From: Enterobacter kobei
Lineage (GTDB): Bacteria > Pseudomonadota > Gammaproteobacteria > Enterobacterales > Enterobacteriaceae
Direction: 5' to 3'
Assembly (NCBI RefSeq): GCF_018323985.1
Contig: NZ_AP024590.1
Span: forward strand, 1,054,001 to 1,118,000
DNA length: 64,000 nt
The translations under genes and the position numbers were made by a program. The notes under the pieces were generated by a model. It ran no database searches and was not told the origin of the DNA. It saw only the letters and a program-made list of their open reading frames with translations. Shown piece after piece: positions 42,995 through 52,361 of this stretch. The stretch's first letter is position 1. Every line of letters begins with the position of its first letter.

Positions 42995-44539
42995 TTGATC
43001 CCGGACGTATCACAGGCGCTGTCCTGGCTGGAAAACCACCCTCAGGCACTGAAGGGGATCCAGCGCGGGCTGGAGCGCGAAACGCTGCGCGTTAATGCAG
43101 ATGGCAGTCTGGCGACTACCGGACATCCGGAGCAGCTCGGTTCAGCGCTGACACATAAATGGATCACGACTGATTTCGCGGAAGCGTTGCTGGAGTTTAT
43201 TACTCCGGTCGATGGCGATATTGATCATATGCTGACGATCATGCGCGATGTTCATCGCTATACCGTGCGTCATCTTGGCGATGAACGGCTATGGCCGTTG
43301 AGTATGCCCTGTTACATTGAGAACGGGCAGGACATCGAACTGGCGCAGTATGGCAGCTCAAATATAGGTCGTCTGAAAACGCTCTACCGTGAAGGGTTGA
43401 AAAACCGCTACGGTGCGCTGATGCAGACCATTTCCGGCGTGCATTACAATTTCTCGCTGCCGATGGCCTTCTGGCAGGCAAAATGCGGTGAAACGGATAA
43501 AGAGGCGATTTCGGCGGGATATTTCCGTTTGATCCGCAACTACTACCGTTTCGGCTGGGTGATCCCGTACCTGTTTGGCGCGTCACCGGCGATTTGCCCG
43601 TCGTTCCTGCAGGGTAAGCCGACGTCGCTGCCGTTCGAGAAAACCGATAACGGCATGTACTATCTGCCGTATGCTACATCGCTGCGTTTAAGCGACCTCG
43701 GCTACACCAATAAGTCCCAGAGCAACCTCGGTATCACCTTTAACGAACTGAACGAGTACGTGGCGGCGCTGAAAAGGGCGATCAAAACGCCGTCTGAAGA
43801 GTACGCGAAACTGGGTCTGACGAAAGACGGCAAGCATCTGCAAATCAACACCAACATTTTGCAGATCGAAAACGAGCTTTATGCGCCGATCCGCCCGAAA
43901 CGCGTCACCCGCAGCGGGGAAACGCCGTCGGATGCCTTACTGCGTGGCGGCATTGAATACATTGAAGTGCGCTCGCTGGACATCAACCCGTTCTCACCGA
44001 TTGGCGTGGATGAGCAACAGGTGCGCTTCCTTGACCTGTTTATGGTCTGGTGCGTGCTGGCGGATGCGCCGGAGATGAGCAGCGACGAGCTGCTGTGTAC
44101 GCGCACCAACTGGAACCGCGTCATCCTTGAAGGGCGTAAGCCTGGCCTGACGCTGGGTATCGGCTGTGAAACAGCGCAGTACCCGCTGGCGCAGGTCGGC
44201 AAAGATTTGTTCCACGATCTGAAACGCGTCGCGCAAACCCTCGATGGTATTGACGGCGGTGATGCGTATGCGAAAGTATGTGATGAACTGGTCGCCAGCT
44301 TTGACGATCCTGAACTGACCTTCTCGGCGCGTATTCTGCGTTCGATGATTGATAACGGGATTGGCGGCACGGGTAAATCACTGGCTGCGCAGTATCGCGA
44401 TATGCTGCGTGAGGAGCCGCTGGAAATTCTCAAAGAAGAAGATTTCAGCAAAGAGCATGATGCATCGTGGGCGCGGCAGCGGGAAGTGGAAGCGGCAGAT
44501 ACGGAGTCGTTTGAAGCACTGCTGGCACGACACGCCTGA
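42995..44539 (+). CDS. gshA: GshA, glutamate-cysteine ligase
   Basis: GshA makes gamma-glutamylcysteine, the first step of glutathione synthesis. The 514 residues (E. coli 518) begin at a TTG codon after GGGAGG to give IPDVSQALSWLENHPQAL, as in E. coli. The class I ligase core includes LERETLRV, TTDFAEALLEFITP and GIGGTGKSLA. A gap of about four residues relative to E. coli lies near WQAKCGETDKEAIS. A terminator follows. Confidence 0.97.
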   Translation: MIPDVSQALSWLENHPQALKGIQRGLERETLRVNADGSLATTGHPEQLGSALTHKWITTDFAEALLEFITPVDGDIDHMLTIMRDVHRYTVRHLGDERLWPLSMPCYIENGQDIELAQYGSSNIGRLKTLYREGLKNRYGALMQTISGVHYNFSLPMAFWQAKCGETDKEAISAGYFRLIRNYYRFGWVIPYLFGASPAICPSFLQGKPTSLPFEKTDNGMYYLPYATSLRLSDLGYTNKSQSNLGITFNELNEYVAALKRAIKTPSEEYAKLGLTKDGKHLQINTNILQIENELYAPIRPKRVTRSGETPSDALLRGGIEYIEVRSLDINPFSPIGVDEQQVRFLDLFMVWCVLADAPEMSSDELLCTRTNWNRVILEGRKPGLTLGIGCETAQYPLAQVGKDLFHDLKRVAQTLDGIDGGDAYAKVCDELVASFDDPELTFSARILRSMIDNGIGGTGKSLAAQYRDMLREEPLEILKEEDFSKEHDASWARQREVEAADTESFEALLARHA

Positions 44540-44550
44540 TACAAAAGAAA

Positions 44551-44572
44551 AAGGCCACATTTCTGTGGCCAA
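44551..44572 (+). terminator. gshA terminator
   Basis: GGCCACA-TTTC-TGTGGCC (44553-44570) lies 14 bases past the gshA stop; the T run is weak, so termination may be partial. Confidence 0.6.
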
Positions 44573-44690
44573 ATATTCATCTCTGAAAACAGGGATGATG
44601 ATAACAAATGCGCGTCTTTCATATATTCAGACTCGCGGTTGTTCGAAGAGTTCCGTTTATTTTAAAAAAAATCACTCCGGAGGTGACAAG

Positions 44691-45206
44691 ATGCCATTGT
44701 TGGATAGTTTCACTGTCGATCATACCCGTATGGAAGCGCCTGCTGTTCGCGTTGCCAAGACCATGAACACGCCGCATGGCGACACCATTACCGTTTTCGA
44801 TCTGCGTTTTTGCATTCCGAACCAGGAAGTGATGCCGGAAAAAGGTATCCACACCCTGGAGCACCTGTTTGCCGGTTTCATGCGCGATCACCTGAACGGT
44901 AACGGTGTTGAGATCATCGACATTTCCCCGATGGGCTGCCGTACCGGTTTCTACATGAGCCTGATTGGTACGCCGGACGAGCAGCGCGTGGCGGATGCCT
45001 GGAAAGCGGCGATGGCCGACGTGCTGAAGGTGAAAGAGCAGAACCAGATCCCGGAACTGAACGTCTACCAGTGCGGCACCTACCAGATGCACTCGCTGGA
45101 AGAAGCGCAGGAAATCGCGCGTCATATTCTGGATCGCGACGTGCGTGTGAACAGCAACGACGAGCTGGCGCTGCCGAAAGAAAAACTGCAGGAACTGCAC
45201 ATCTAG
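44691..45206 (+). CDS. luxS: LuxS, S-ribosylhomocysteinase (AI-2 synthase)
   Basis: LuxS cleaves S-ribosylhomocysteine to homocysteine and DPD, the AI-2 precursor. The 171 residues match E. coli length. The metal site is His54, Glu57 context and His58 in GIHTLEHLFAGFMR plus a later Cys in YQCGTYQMH; the catalytic Cys is in SPMGCRTGFY. The start at 44691 follows GGAGGTGACAAG; the long upstream frame is gshA overlap. Confidence 0.98.
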   Translation: MPLLDSFTVDHTRMEAPAVRVAKTMNTPHGDTITVFDLRFCIPNQEVMPEKGIHTLEHLFAGFMRDHLNGNGVEIIDISPMGCRTGFYMSLIGTPDEQRVADAWKAAMADVLKVKEQNQIPELNVYQCGTYQMHSLEEAQEIARHILDRDVRVNSNDELALPKEKLQELHI

Positions 45207-45225
45207 TTTTCGGTCAGTGACGTAT

Positions 45226-45258
45226 AAAAAAAGCCAGTTCAGATGAACTGGCTTTTTT
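45226..45258 (+). terminator. luxS terminator (probably bidirectional)
   Basis: AAAAAGCCAGTTC-AGAT-GAACTGGCTTTTTT is a perfect stem with A and T runs, 20 bases after luxS and facing emrB. Confidence 0.93.
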
Positions 45259-45261
45259 ATT

Positions 45262-45356
45262 TGCCGGATGGTCGCTTATCTTGCCGGGTGGCGCGTTGCT
45301 TACCCGGCCTACACCTACAAAGCGTAGGCCCGGCAAGCAACGCGCCGCCGGGCAAA
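45262..45356. repeat. REP/BIME elements between luxS and emrB
   Basis: GCCGGGTGGCGCGTTGCTTA...CCGGCCTAC and GTAGGCCCGGCAAGCAACGC...GCCGCCGGGC are paired REP units in the convergent gap. Confidence 0.85.
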
Positions 45357-45377
45357 ACCGCACAAAACAAAATAACA

Positions 45378-46913
45378 TCAATGCGCGCCGCCACCACCAC
45401 CGGCACCGAACGGCGGTCTGGCAAACCACACCAGGCTTAACAGCAGAAGGAAAATCCCGGCGGAGATCCAGAAAATCTCATTCGCCGAAATAATCAGCCC
45501 CTGGTTAGTGATCTGCTGGGCGATCCACCCGGACGCCTGCTGCTGCGACATGCCCATTCCCTCAAGCTGCCCATAAATTTGCTGGGTGTTCGCATTATAG
45601 GGATTCACCGACTCGGTCAGCTGCGCATGATGCATCGACTCGCGGCTGGTCCACAGCGTCGTGGTAATCGACGTCCCAATTGACCCTGCCAGCGTACGCG
45701 TAAAGTTCGACAAACTCGACGCCGCCGCCAGCCGCTCAGGCGGCAGACCGGAGAGCGTAATGGTCGTCAGCGGCATAAAGAAGCAGGCGACCGCAAAGCC
45801 CTGAATAAACTGCGGCCACGCCGACGCGCCAAAGTCCATGCCCGGCTCAAAGGTATACGCGCGCCAGTAGAAGCACACCGCATACATGATGAAGCTGAAG
45901 GTCACCAGACGGCGCATATCCAGCTTATGAGCAAAGCGGCCGATAATGGGCGACAGGATCACCGGGATAATGCCGACCGGCGCGGACGCCAGCCCCGCCC
46001 AGGTTGCCGTGTAGCCGTATACCTCCTGCAACAGCTGCGGCAACAACACGATTGCGCCGAAGTAGAGCATATAGGCAAGGCTGATACACAGACAGCCGAT
46101 GGTAAAGTTACGCGACTTGAACAACGAGAGATCGACAATCGGATGGTCATCCGTCAGCTCCCAGACAATCAGGAAGCTAAGGGACACCACGGCGACCACC
46201 GTCAGGACGATAATCTCAGTGGAGTTAAACCAGTCCAGCTCTTTGCCCTGGTCGAGCATCACCTGCAGGCTGCCGATACCGACGATCAGCAACGCCAGGC
46301 CCACGCCGTCAATGCGCCGCTGCTCGGTGCGGGTTTCGCGTCCCCGTAGCGCCTGCGCCGCCATCAGCACCACCACCAGACCAATAGGCACGTTAATAAA
46401 GAAGATCCAGCCCCAGTGATAGTTATCGCTGATATAGCCGCCGAGGATCGGCCCGCAAATCGGCGCGACGATCACCGTCATCGACCACAGCGCCAGCGCC
46501 ACCGATCGTTTGGCGGGGGGATAGTTGCTCAGTAACAGACTCTGCGACAGCGGGATCAGCGGACCTGCCACAATCCCCTGGATCACGCGGAAGAAAATCA
46601 GCATGTTCAGGCTGCTCGACACCCCGCACGCCCAGGAGGCGATAGCAAAGGCGACGGTGGACCATAAAAAGAGTCGCACCTCGCCGACGCGCTTCGCCAG
46701 CCAGCCGGTGATCGGGATGGAGATGGCATTCGCTACACCAAACGATGTGATGACCCAGGTGCCCTGGCTCAATGACGCGCCCAGGTTACCGGCGATGGTC
46801 GGGATCGCCACGTTCGCAATGGTGGAGTCCAGCACCTGCATGAAGGTCGCAAGGGACAGCGCAATGGTCATAATGACCAGTTGCGCGCCCTCCAGCGGTT
46901 TACGCTGCTGCAT
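45378..46913 (-). CDS. emrB: EmrB, DHA2-family multidrug exporter
   Basis: EmrB is the 14-TM proton-driven inner-membrane pump of the EmrAB-TolC tripartite system, exporting hydrophobic toxicants such as CCCP and nalidixic acid. The 511 residues contain the DHA2 motif LDSTIANVAIPTIAG and motif C-like region GPLIPLSQSLLL, with a Gly-rich C-terminus (FGAGGGGGAH). The ATG at 46913 follows TGAGG; a GTG at 46922 adds three residues. It is 16 bases after emrA. Confidence 0.96.
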   Translation of the reverse strand: MQQRKPLEGAQLVIMTIALSLATFMQVLDSTIANVAIPTIAGNLGASLSQGTWVITSFGVANAISIPITGWLAKRVGEVRLFLWSTVAFAIASWACGVSSSLNMLIFFRVIQGIVAGPLIPLSQSLLLSNYPPAKRSVALALWSMTVIVAPICGPILGGYISDNYHWGWIFFINVPIGLVVVLMAAQALRGRETRTEQRRIDGVGLALLIVGIGSLQVMLDQGKELDWFNSTEIIVLTVVAVVSLSFLIVWELTDDHPIVDLSLFKSRNFTIGCLCISLAYMLYFGAIVLLPQLLQEVYGYTATWAGLASAPVGIIPVILSPIIGRFAHKLDMRRLVTFSFIMYAVCFYWRAYTFEPGMDFGASAWPQFIQGFAVACFFMPLTTITLSGLPPERLAAASSLSNFTRTLAGSIGTSITTTLWTSRESMHHAQLTESVNPYNANTQQIYGQLEGMGMSQQQASGWIAQQITNQGLIISANEIFWISAGIFLLLLSLVWFARPPFGAGGGGGAH

Positions 46914-46929
46914 AGCACTCACCTCAGGA

Positions 46930-48102
46930 TTAACCCGCGTTGGCCTGAACGATGTTATTGATCAGGGTATTCACCGGCTCCAGGCTGATTTCCCGCGCAT
47001 TACTTTCATACGCTGGCGTACTGCGCGCCTGGCTTGCCAGCACCTGGCCGTCGCGGTTGGTGGTATCCACCGTCACCAGCGAAGAAAGACCAATGCGCAG
47101 CGGGTGATCGGCGAGTTGTTTCGCATCCAGCTCAATACGTACCGGCAGACGCTGAACCACTTTGATCCAGTTACCGGTGGCGTTTTGCGCGGGCAGCAGC
47201 GAGAAGGCGCTACCAGTACCCATATCCAGGCCGACCACTTTACCGGTGTACTTCACCTCGTCGCCGTAGAAATCACTGATCACCGTCGCCGTCTGGCCAA
47301 TACGCATATGCGCCAGCTGCGTCTCTTTAAAGTTCGCATCCACCCACAAACCGGTTGCCGGCACCACGGCCATCAGCGCGGTGGTCGGGCTGATTTGCGC
47401 GCCTGGCTGTACGGCACGGCGGGAAACATAGCCGGAAATCGGGCTGACGATTTTGGTACGTTGCAGCGCAAGCCACGCGTTACGCACTTCAGTGGCGGCC
47501 TGTTGCACTGCCGGCTGATCTTCAAGGCGAGTGCCGAGGATCATCGCCTGGTTAGCATTATATTGCTGCACTGCCACATCAAGCTGCGCCTGCGCGCTGG
47601 CGACTGCATCACGGGAGTGTTGCAGCTCTTCGCGACCAATCAGGTTCGCGCTGCCCAGCGGCACACGACGATTCAAATCGCTCTGCGCCTGGGCGAGGGC
47701 GGTTTTTTTCACTTCGATGTTAGCCTGATACTGACGACTGTTGATCATCAGCTGGCGGGTCTGACGCACGCTGGAGGCCAGCTGGGTTTGCGCTTTTTCA
47801 AACGCCTGCTGGGCATCCGTCGGATCGAGGGTCACCAGCACGTCGCCCTGTTTTACATAATCGGTGTTGTCATGCCAGACTTTCGTCACGCTACCCGATA
47901 CCTGCGCCATAATCTGCACCTGGTTGCCAGCCACATACGCATCGTCGGTTTCTTCGACGTGACGCAGTACCATGAACCAGTAAATCCCGTATGCCACAGC
48001 AATAATAATAAAGAGCAAGGTCAGAACAATCAGGGCACCTTTACGTTTGCCTTTTTTGTTGACCGGTTGCTGCGGGGTTTGAGTCTCCGCATTTGCGCTC
48101 AT
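46930..48102 (-). CDS. emrA: EmrA, membrane-fusion subunit of the EmrAB-TolC pump
   Basis: EmrA bridges EmrB and TolC in the periplasm. The 390 residues have a cytoplasmic N-terminus, one TM helix (ALIVLTLLFIIIAVAYGIYW), then lipoyl/coiled-coil hairpin regions (VTLDPTDAQQAFEKAQTQL) and the HlyD-type KIVSPISGYVSRRAVQPG. Length equals E. coli EmrA. It is separated from emrR by 122 bases containing a terminator-like hairpin. Confidence 0.96.
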   Translation of the reverse strand: MSANAETQTPQQPVNKKGKRKGALIVLTLLFIIIAVAYGIYWFMVLRHVEETDDAYVAGNQVQIMAQVSGSVTKVWHDNTDYVKQGDVLVTLDPTDAQQAFEKAQTQLASSVRQTRQLMINSRQYQANIEVKKTALAQAQSDLNRRVPLGSANLIGREELQHSRDAVASAQAQLDVAVQQYNANQAMILGTRLEDQPAVQQAATEVRNAWLALQRTKIVSPISGYVSRRAVQPGAQISPTTALMAVVPATGLWVDANFKETQLAHMRIGQTATVISDFYGDEVKYTGKVVGLDMGTGSAFSLLPAQNATGNWIKVVQRLPVRIELDAKQLADHPLRIGLSSLVTVDTTNRDGQVLASQARSTPAYESNAREISLEPVNTLINNIVQANAG

Positions 48103-48153
48103 GTGTGTTCTCCACGATCTTTTTATTTATTCGGCAACGCCGACCTGTTCACC

Positions 48154-48178
48154 AAAAAGCCAGCATTAAAATGCTGGC
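48154..48178 (-). terminator. Terminator-like hairpin between emrR and emrA
   Basis: On the minus strand GCCAGCAT-TTTA-ATGCTGGC is followed by TTTTTGG. It should reduce read-through from emrR into emrAB. Confidence 0.75.
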
Positions 48179-48224
48179 CTGGTGGATTTCTTATTTAATC
48201 AGGATGTCAGAGCTACTCGCCGTA

Positions 48225-48755
48225 TTAGCGCAGCGCCTCAAGAATGACGTCTTCTTCGTCCATTTGGTCGAGGCGGTTCAACAGCTTACGGGTAATTTGC
48301 TCAAGTTGCTCTTTCTCGGAAGCACTCAGAGAAGACCAGAGCTGGTGCAGACAGTTATGCTGCGGGGGTAAAACCTGACGCAAAAATTCGTGACCTTTAT
48401 CGGTCAATTGCAGATGCAGACAACGACGGTCGTTATCGCTTTCACGGCGCTCGATCCAGCCGCGTTTTTCCAGTTCATCGGCAATACGAGTGGCATTGGT
48501 GCGCGACGAACCCAGCGCACAGCTCAGCTCGGAAGGCTGAATGCTATGGTTTTCCTGCGACTCAAGGGTGATTAACGCCATGAACAACGTTTCGTTGATC
48601 CCCTGCGCTTTCAGCATTTTGTTGCGGTTATCCAGCAGCTTGCCCTGCATGTGCATACACAAACGCGTCAGCAGAATTTCCTGAAACGGAAAATCTTCAT
48701 AACGACTGGCACGGAACTTCAGCATTTGCTCAATGGGCGTGAACGAACTTTCCAT
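48225..48755 (-). CDS. emrR: EmrR (MprA), MarR-family repressor of emrAB
   Basis: EmrR represses emrRAB and releases DNA on binding drugs or uncouplers. The 176 residues have E. coli length and the MarR winged-helix core: ESQENHSIQPSELSCALGSS, TRIADELEKRGWIERR and NDRRCLHLQLT. It is first in emrR-emrA-emrB, with an AT-rich 98-base upstream gap to ygaY. Confidence 0.96.
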   Translation of the reverse strand: MESSFTPIEQMLKFRASRYEDFPFQEILLTRLCMHMQGKLLDNRNKMLKAQGINETLFMALITLESQENHSIQPSELSCALGSSRTNATRIADELEKRGWIERRESDNDRRCLHLQLTDKGHEFLRQVLPPQHNCLHQLWSSLSASEKEQLEQITRKLLNRLDQMDEEDVILEALR

Positions 48756-48853
48756 CTCAATATGACCTCATTAATTACAGCCGATATAGTAACGGCGGTG
48801 ACAAATAATGTAAATGTATTATTTTCCTTAAGTGATTAGTTTTAAGAATAGTT

Positions 48854-50044
48854 TTAGGCGCGCTGAATCCGGTCCTGACGATGGTAGCCCAGCCACCAGA
48901 CCAGCAGATTCAGTAACGCCATCACGCTGCCCGCCACACAGACACCCGCCCAGCCCGCGTGCTGCCAGGCCGCGGCGGAAATCAGAGAGCCTGCCGCGCC
49001 GCCAATAAAGTAGCTGGTCATATAGCCCGCCGTCAGACGGTTACGCGCGTCTGGTTTCACCAGATAGATCACCGTCTGGTTGGTGATATGCACCCCCTGG
49101 ACGGTCAGATCCAGCACCAGGATACCGATGATTAATGCAATGGCAGAGCTGTGCCCAAACCAGATCGCCACCCAGGAGAGCAACAGCAACAGTAGCCCGG
49201 TAGTGGTCGTGATATGCGCTTTGCCTTTATCCGCCATGCCGCCCGCAGGCCGCGCGCCCAACGCCCCTGCGGCCCCGGCGAGGCCAAACAAGCCAATCAC
49301 GCCTTCGGAATAGTTAAACGGCGGCGAAGCGAGCAGAAAGGCCATCGATGTCCAGAGAATGCTGAAGTTGGCAAAGGTCAGGCAGCCGAGCACCGCGCGG
49401 GTACGCAGCAGCGAATCGCGGGTGAAGAGGGAAAATATTGAGCCGAGGAGCTGAAAATAGTTGAGATGGTTATCCTGCTTCACTTTCGGCAGGCCGCGCC
49501 ACAGTGCCAGCGCCATCACCAGCATTAAGGCGCTCGCCACCCAATAGACGGTTCGCCAGCCGCCAAGTCCCGCCAGCAGGCCGGAAACCGTCCGCGCCAG
49601 CAAAATTCCCAGCAGCAGCCCGCTCATGATAGTGCCGACCACTTTGCCGCGCTTTTCCGGCGAGGCGAGGGTGGCGGCGAGTGGCACCAGGATCTGCGCC
49701 ACCACCGAGAACAGCCCGGTCAGCGCTGTGCCGAAGATCATCATCCCTGCCGAGTGGCTGGTGGCGGTGATCAGCAACCCGCAGGTGGAGAGCAGGGTCA
49801 TCAGCACAATCAGCGTGCGGCGCTCAAACATATCGCCGAGCGGTACCAGAAACATCAGGCCGACCGCATAGCCAAGCTGCGCGGCGGTGACGATAAATCC
49901 GGCCTGGTTTGGGGTGAGGGAAAAGGCGCGGGCGATGGTATCAAGCAGCGGTTGCGCATAGTAGTTGCTGGCGACGGCGAGACCGGTCGCGACGGACATC
50001 AGCACGATCAAGGCTGGGCTGAGGGTTTGGGTGGATTTTTTCAT
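48854..50044 (-). CDS. ygaY: YgaY-like MFS transporter
   Basis: A 396-residue, 12-TM major facilitator protein of unknown substrate, with motif A GDMFERRTLIVLMT and an internal repeat GGMADKGKAHI. It corresponds in position to ygaY, broken in E. coli K-12 but intact here. The start at 50044 (MKKSTQTLSPALIVLM) is preferred to 50089, whose added 15 residues are hydrophilic. It is upstream of emrR on the same strand. Confidence 0.85.
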   Translation of the reverse strand: MKKSTQTLSPALIVLMSVATGLAVASNYYAQPLLDTIARAFSLTPNQAGFIVTAAQLGYAVGLMFLVPLGDMFERRTLIVLMTLLSTCGLLITATSHSAGMMIFGTALTGLFSVVAQILVPLAATLASPEKRGKVVGTIMSGLLLGILLARTVSGLLAGLGGWRTVYWVASALMLVMALALWRGLPKVKQDNHLNYFQLLGSIFSLFTRDSLLRTRAVLGCLTFANFSILWTSMAFLLASPPFNYSEGVIGLFGLAGAAGALGARPAGGMADKGKAHITTTTGLLLLLLSWVAIWFGHSSAIALIIGILVLDLTVQGVHITNQTVIYLVKPDARNRLTAGYMTSYFIGGAAGSLISAAAWQHAGWAGVCVAGSVMALLNLLVWWLGYHRQDRIQRA

Positions 50045-50147
50045 TATTATTGAAGTCGTTAGTTGAGTGGTTTTCTTGCCAGAATTCAATGATAACGAAT
50101 TGGGGGATTGTTGGGGAATTGTTAGGTGTCCGAACGTGCGGTAAAGG

Positions 50148-50234
50148 CGCCCCTCACCCTAACCCTCTCCCGTGGGGGAGGGAAGCGCCTGGTGTTCCCC
50201 CTCCCCCATCGGGAGAGGGCCGGGGTGAGGGGGA
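50148..50234. repeat. Long imperfect inverted repeat (CCCTCACC...GGTGAGGG family)
   Basis: CCCCTCACCCTAACCCTCTC (50150) pairs with GAGAGGGCCGGGGTGAGGGG, and an inner GGGGGAGGG/CCCTCCCCC pair extends it. This sequence type recurs in many enterobacterial genomes. It lies between ygaY and proX and could act as a terminator for proX. Confidence 0.75.
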
Positions 50235-50241
50235 ATCACAC

Positions 50242-51237
50242 TTACTTCTGCGCTGCCAGCGCTTCTTTCACCCAGCCATCAAACTGCTGCTGGTGGGCTT
50301 TGATCCAGCCATCGACGTGACCGTTAATATCGGCTTCCGAGGCTTTACCGGCATGCATCATCGCGTTCTGCGCATTGATGTCAGCCAGCGGCAGTTTCAT
50401 TACCGAGAACAGCTTCGCCGCCGCCGGGTTTTTTTCCGCCCAGGCTTTGTTCGCCACAATGTGCATGGTGTTAACCGGGAAGCCATAGTTCATGCCGTTC
50501 GGCAGTTTGGTATCAATGTTTTTCTGCTCGCCCGGCAGGGAGGAGAACGGCACCTGCAACCACACCACATCTTTACCCGGTTTCAGTACGTCGCTCACCC
50601 AGTACGGCGTCCAGGTGTAATAGAGCACCGGTTTGCCTTCTTTAAAGCGTGCAATGGTGTCCGCCATCATCGCCGAATAATTACCGTGGTTCACGGTGAC
50701 AGTATCGGCCAGTTTGTAGGCCTCGTTCTGATGGTTAATCACCGCTTCACAGCCCCAGCCAGGCGTGCAGCCCATCATGTCGGCTTTGCCGTCGCCATTG
50801 CTGTCGAACAGCTTCGCGATCTTCGGATCTTTTAGCTGTTCAATATTGGTGATGTGGTATTTTTCGGCGGTTTTCTTGTCGATCAGATAACCCTGGGCCG
50901 CACCGGTAACAAACACGCCCTCGCGGTAGAACTTCTTATCGCCGCCCGCTGCGGCATACATATCGTCGTGCAGCGGCTGCCAGTTAACGGCGGTAAAGGT
51001 GGCATCACCCGAGGCAATAGAGGTGTAGCCCACGTTGTAATCCACTTCGCTTGGCTTATTCACGGTATAGCCGAGCTTTTCCAGCGCGCGGCTTACCAGC
51101 TGCGTCTGAAAGGTTTCTTCGGAGATGGTGCTCTGGATCGGCTGCACGGTAATGCCTTTACCCGGCAGATCGGCGGCGAAAGCGCTGGTGGAGACAAGGC
51201 TGGCAAACGCTGTGGCAATGATTACATTCTGTCGCAT
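50242..51237 (-). CDS. proX: ProX, glycine betaine/proline-betaine binding protein
   Basis: ProX is the periplasmic receptor of the ProU osmoprotectant importer. The 331 residues begin with a signal peptide (MRQNVIIATAFASLVSTSAFAADLPG) and have the OpuAC fold with CTPGWGCEAVIN and aromatic-rich substrate loops (YTWTPYWVSDVL). It is the last gene of proVWX, after a 62-base gap with a REP unit. Confidence 0.97.
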   Translation of the reverse strand: MRQNVIIATAFASLVSTSAFAADLPGKGITVQPIQSTISEETFQTQLVSRALEKLGYTVNKPSEVDYNVGYTSIASGDATFTAVNWQPLHDDMYAAAGGDKKFYREGVFVTGAAQGYLIDKKTAEKYHITNIEQLKDPKIAKLFDSNGDGKADMMGCTPGWGCEAVINHQNEAYKLADTVTVNHGNYSAMMADTIARFKEGKPVLYYTWTPYWVSDVLKPGKDVVWLQVPFSSLPGEQKNIDTKLPNGMNYGFPVNTMHIVANKAWAEKNPAAAKLFSVMKLPLADINAQNAMMHAGKASEADINGHVDGWIKAHQQQFDGWVKEALAAQK

Positions 51238-51263
51238 CGTTGTTCCTCAAGCTAAATGTTATG

Positions 51264-51295
51264 TTGGCCCGGCAAGCGCAACGCCGCCGGGCAAA
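51264..51295. repeat. REP unit between proW and proX
   Basis: TTGGCCCGGCAAGCGCAACG and GCCGCCGGGCAAAAA form one REP palindrome in the proU operon, a site known to hold REP repeats in related species. Confidence 0.7.
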
Positions 51296-51299
51296 AAGA

Positions 51300-52361
51300 T
51301 CACTTACTGAACGGACGGGTCAGCAGGCCCAGCGGGCCGGTCTGATACCAGCGGCGGTTGCCACGACTGCGGGAGTCGCGACCCACGGCCTGGGTCAGAC
51401 GGTCAAGAATAATGGCGAGAATGACGATCCCGACGCCGCCGACGGTGGCCAGTCCCATATCGAGACGGCCAATACCGCGCAGCACCATCTGGCCCAGCCC
51501 GCCAACGGCGATCATCGAAGCGATCACCACCATCGAAAGCGCCAGCATCAGCGTCTGGTTAACGCCGGCCATGATGGTCGGCATCGCCAGCGGCAGCTGA
51601 ACTTTGAACAGTAATTGTCGCGGGCTGGCACCAAAGGAGCGTGAGGCTTCGATCAGATCCGCCGGAACCTGGTTAATGCCGAGGATCGTCAGACGCACAA
51701 TGGGCGGCAGGGCGAATATAATCGTCACCACCACGCCCGGCACGTTGCCGATACCGAACAGCATGACGATGGGCACCAGATAAACAAACGCCGGTGTGGT
51801 CTGCATGGCATCAAGCAGCGGACGAATGATCTTCGCCGCCCGCTGGCTGCGCGCCAGCCAGATCCCCAGCGGCAAACCGATGATCATACAGAACAGCAGC
51901 GCGGTCAGTACCAGCGCCAGGGTGATCATCGCCTGCGACCAGGCCCCGATGGCCCCGATAGCGACTAATGAAATCAGCGTTGCCACGCCCATGCTGAGGC
52001 TCGACATCTGCCAGGCAATCAGCGCGAAAATAACAATCGCCACCGGCGCGGGCATACCCAGCAGCAGTTGCTGGAAGGCGCTGAGGATATAATCCACCGG
52101 CACGCGAATGCCCTGGAACAGCGGGCGGAAATGCACCACCACCCAGTCGATCCCCTGCGTCACCCAGCTGTCGAGCGGGATCAGCGTCTTATGGAACGGA
52201 TCCATAATATTGAAATGCTCCGGCGCAGGCGGTGCGCTGGAAAGCCAGTCTGCGCTGCCGCTATCGGCAGGCGCACCTGATGGGCTACCCCATGCATCTG
52301 CGGACTGTGCGGCGCTGTCGGCAGCCGGTTCGCTGCCCCACGGATTAGATTGATCAGCCAT
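51300..52361 (-). CDS. proW: ProW, ProU permease subunit
   Basis: ProW is the membrane channel of the ProVWX ABC importer. The 353 residues have a long hydrophilic N-terminus rich in Ala/Ser/Pro, then about seven TM segments and the EAA loop ADLIEASRSFGASPRQLLFKV. The start overlaps the end of proV by 8 bases. Confidence 0.96.
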   Translation of the reverse strand: MADQSNPWGSEPAADSAAQSADAWGSPSGAPADSGSADWLSSAPPAPEHFNIMDPFHKTLIPLDSWVTQGIDWVVVHFRPLFQGIRVPVDYILSAFQQLLLGMPAPVAIVIFALIAWQMSSLSMGVATLISLVAIGAIGAWSQAMITLALVLTALLFCMIIGLPLGIWLARSQRAAKIIRPLLDAMQTTPAFVYLVPIVMLFGIGNVPGVVVTIIFALPPIVRLTILGINQVPADLIEASRSFGASPRQLLFKVQLPLAMPTIMAGVNQTLMLALSMVVIASMIAVGGLGQMVLRGIGRLDMGLATVGGVGIVILAIILDRLTQAVGRDSRSRGNRRWYQTGPLGLLTRPFSK

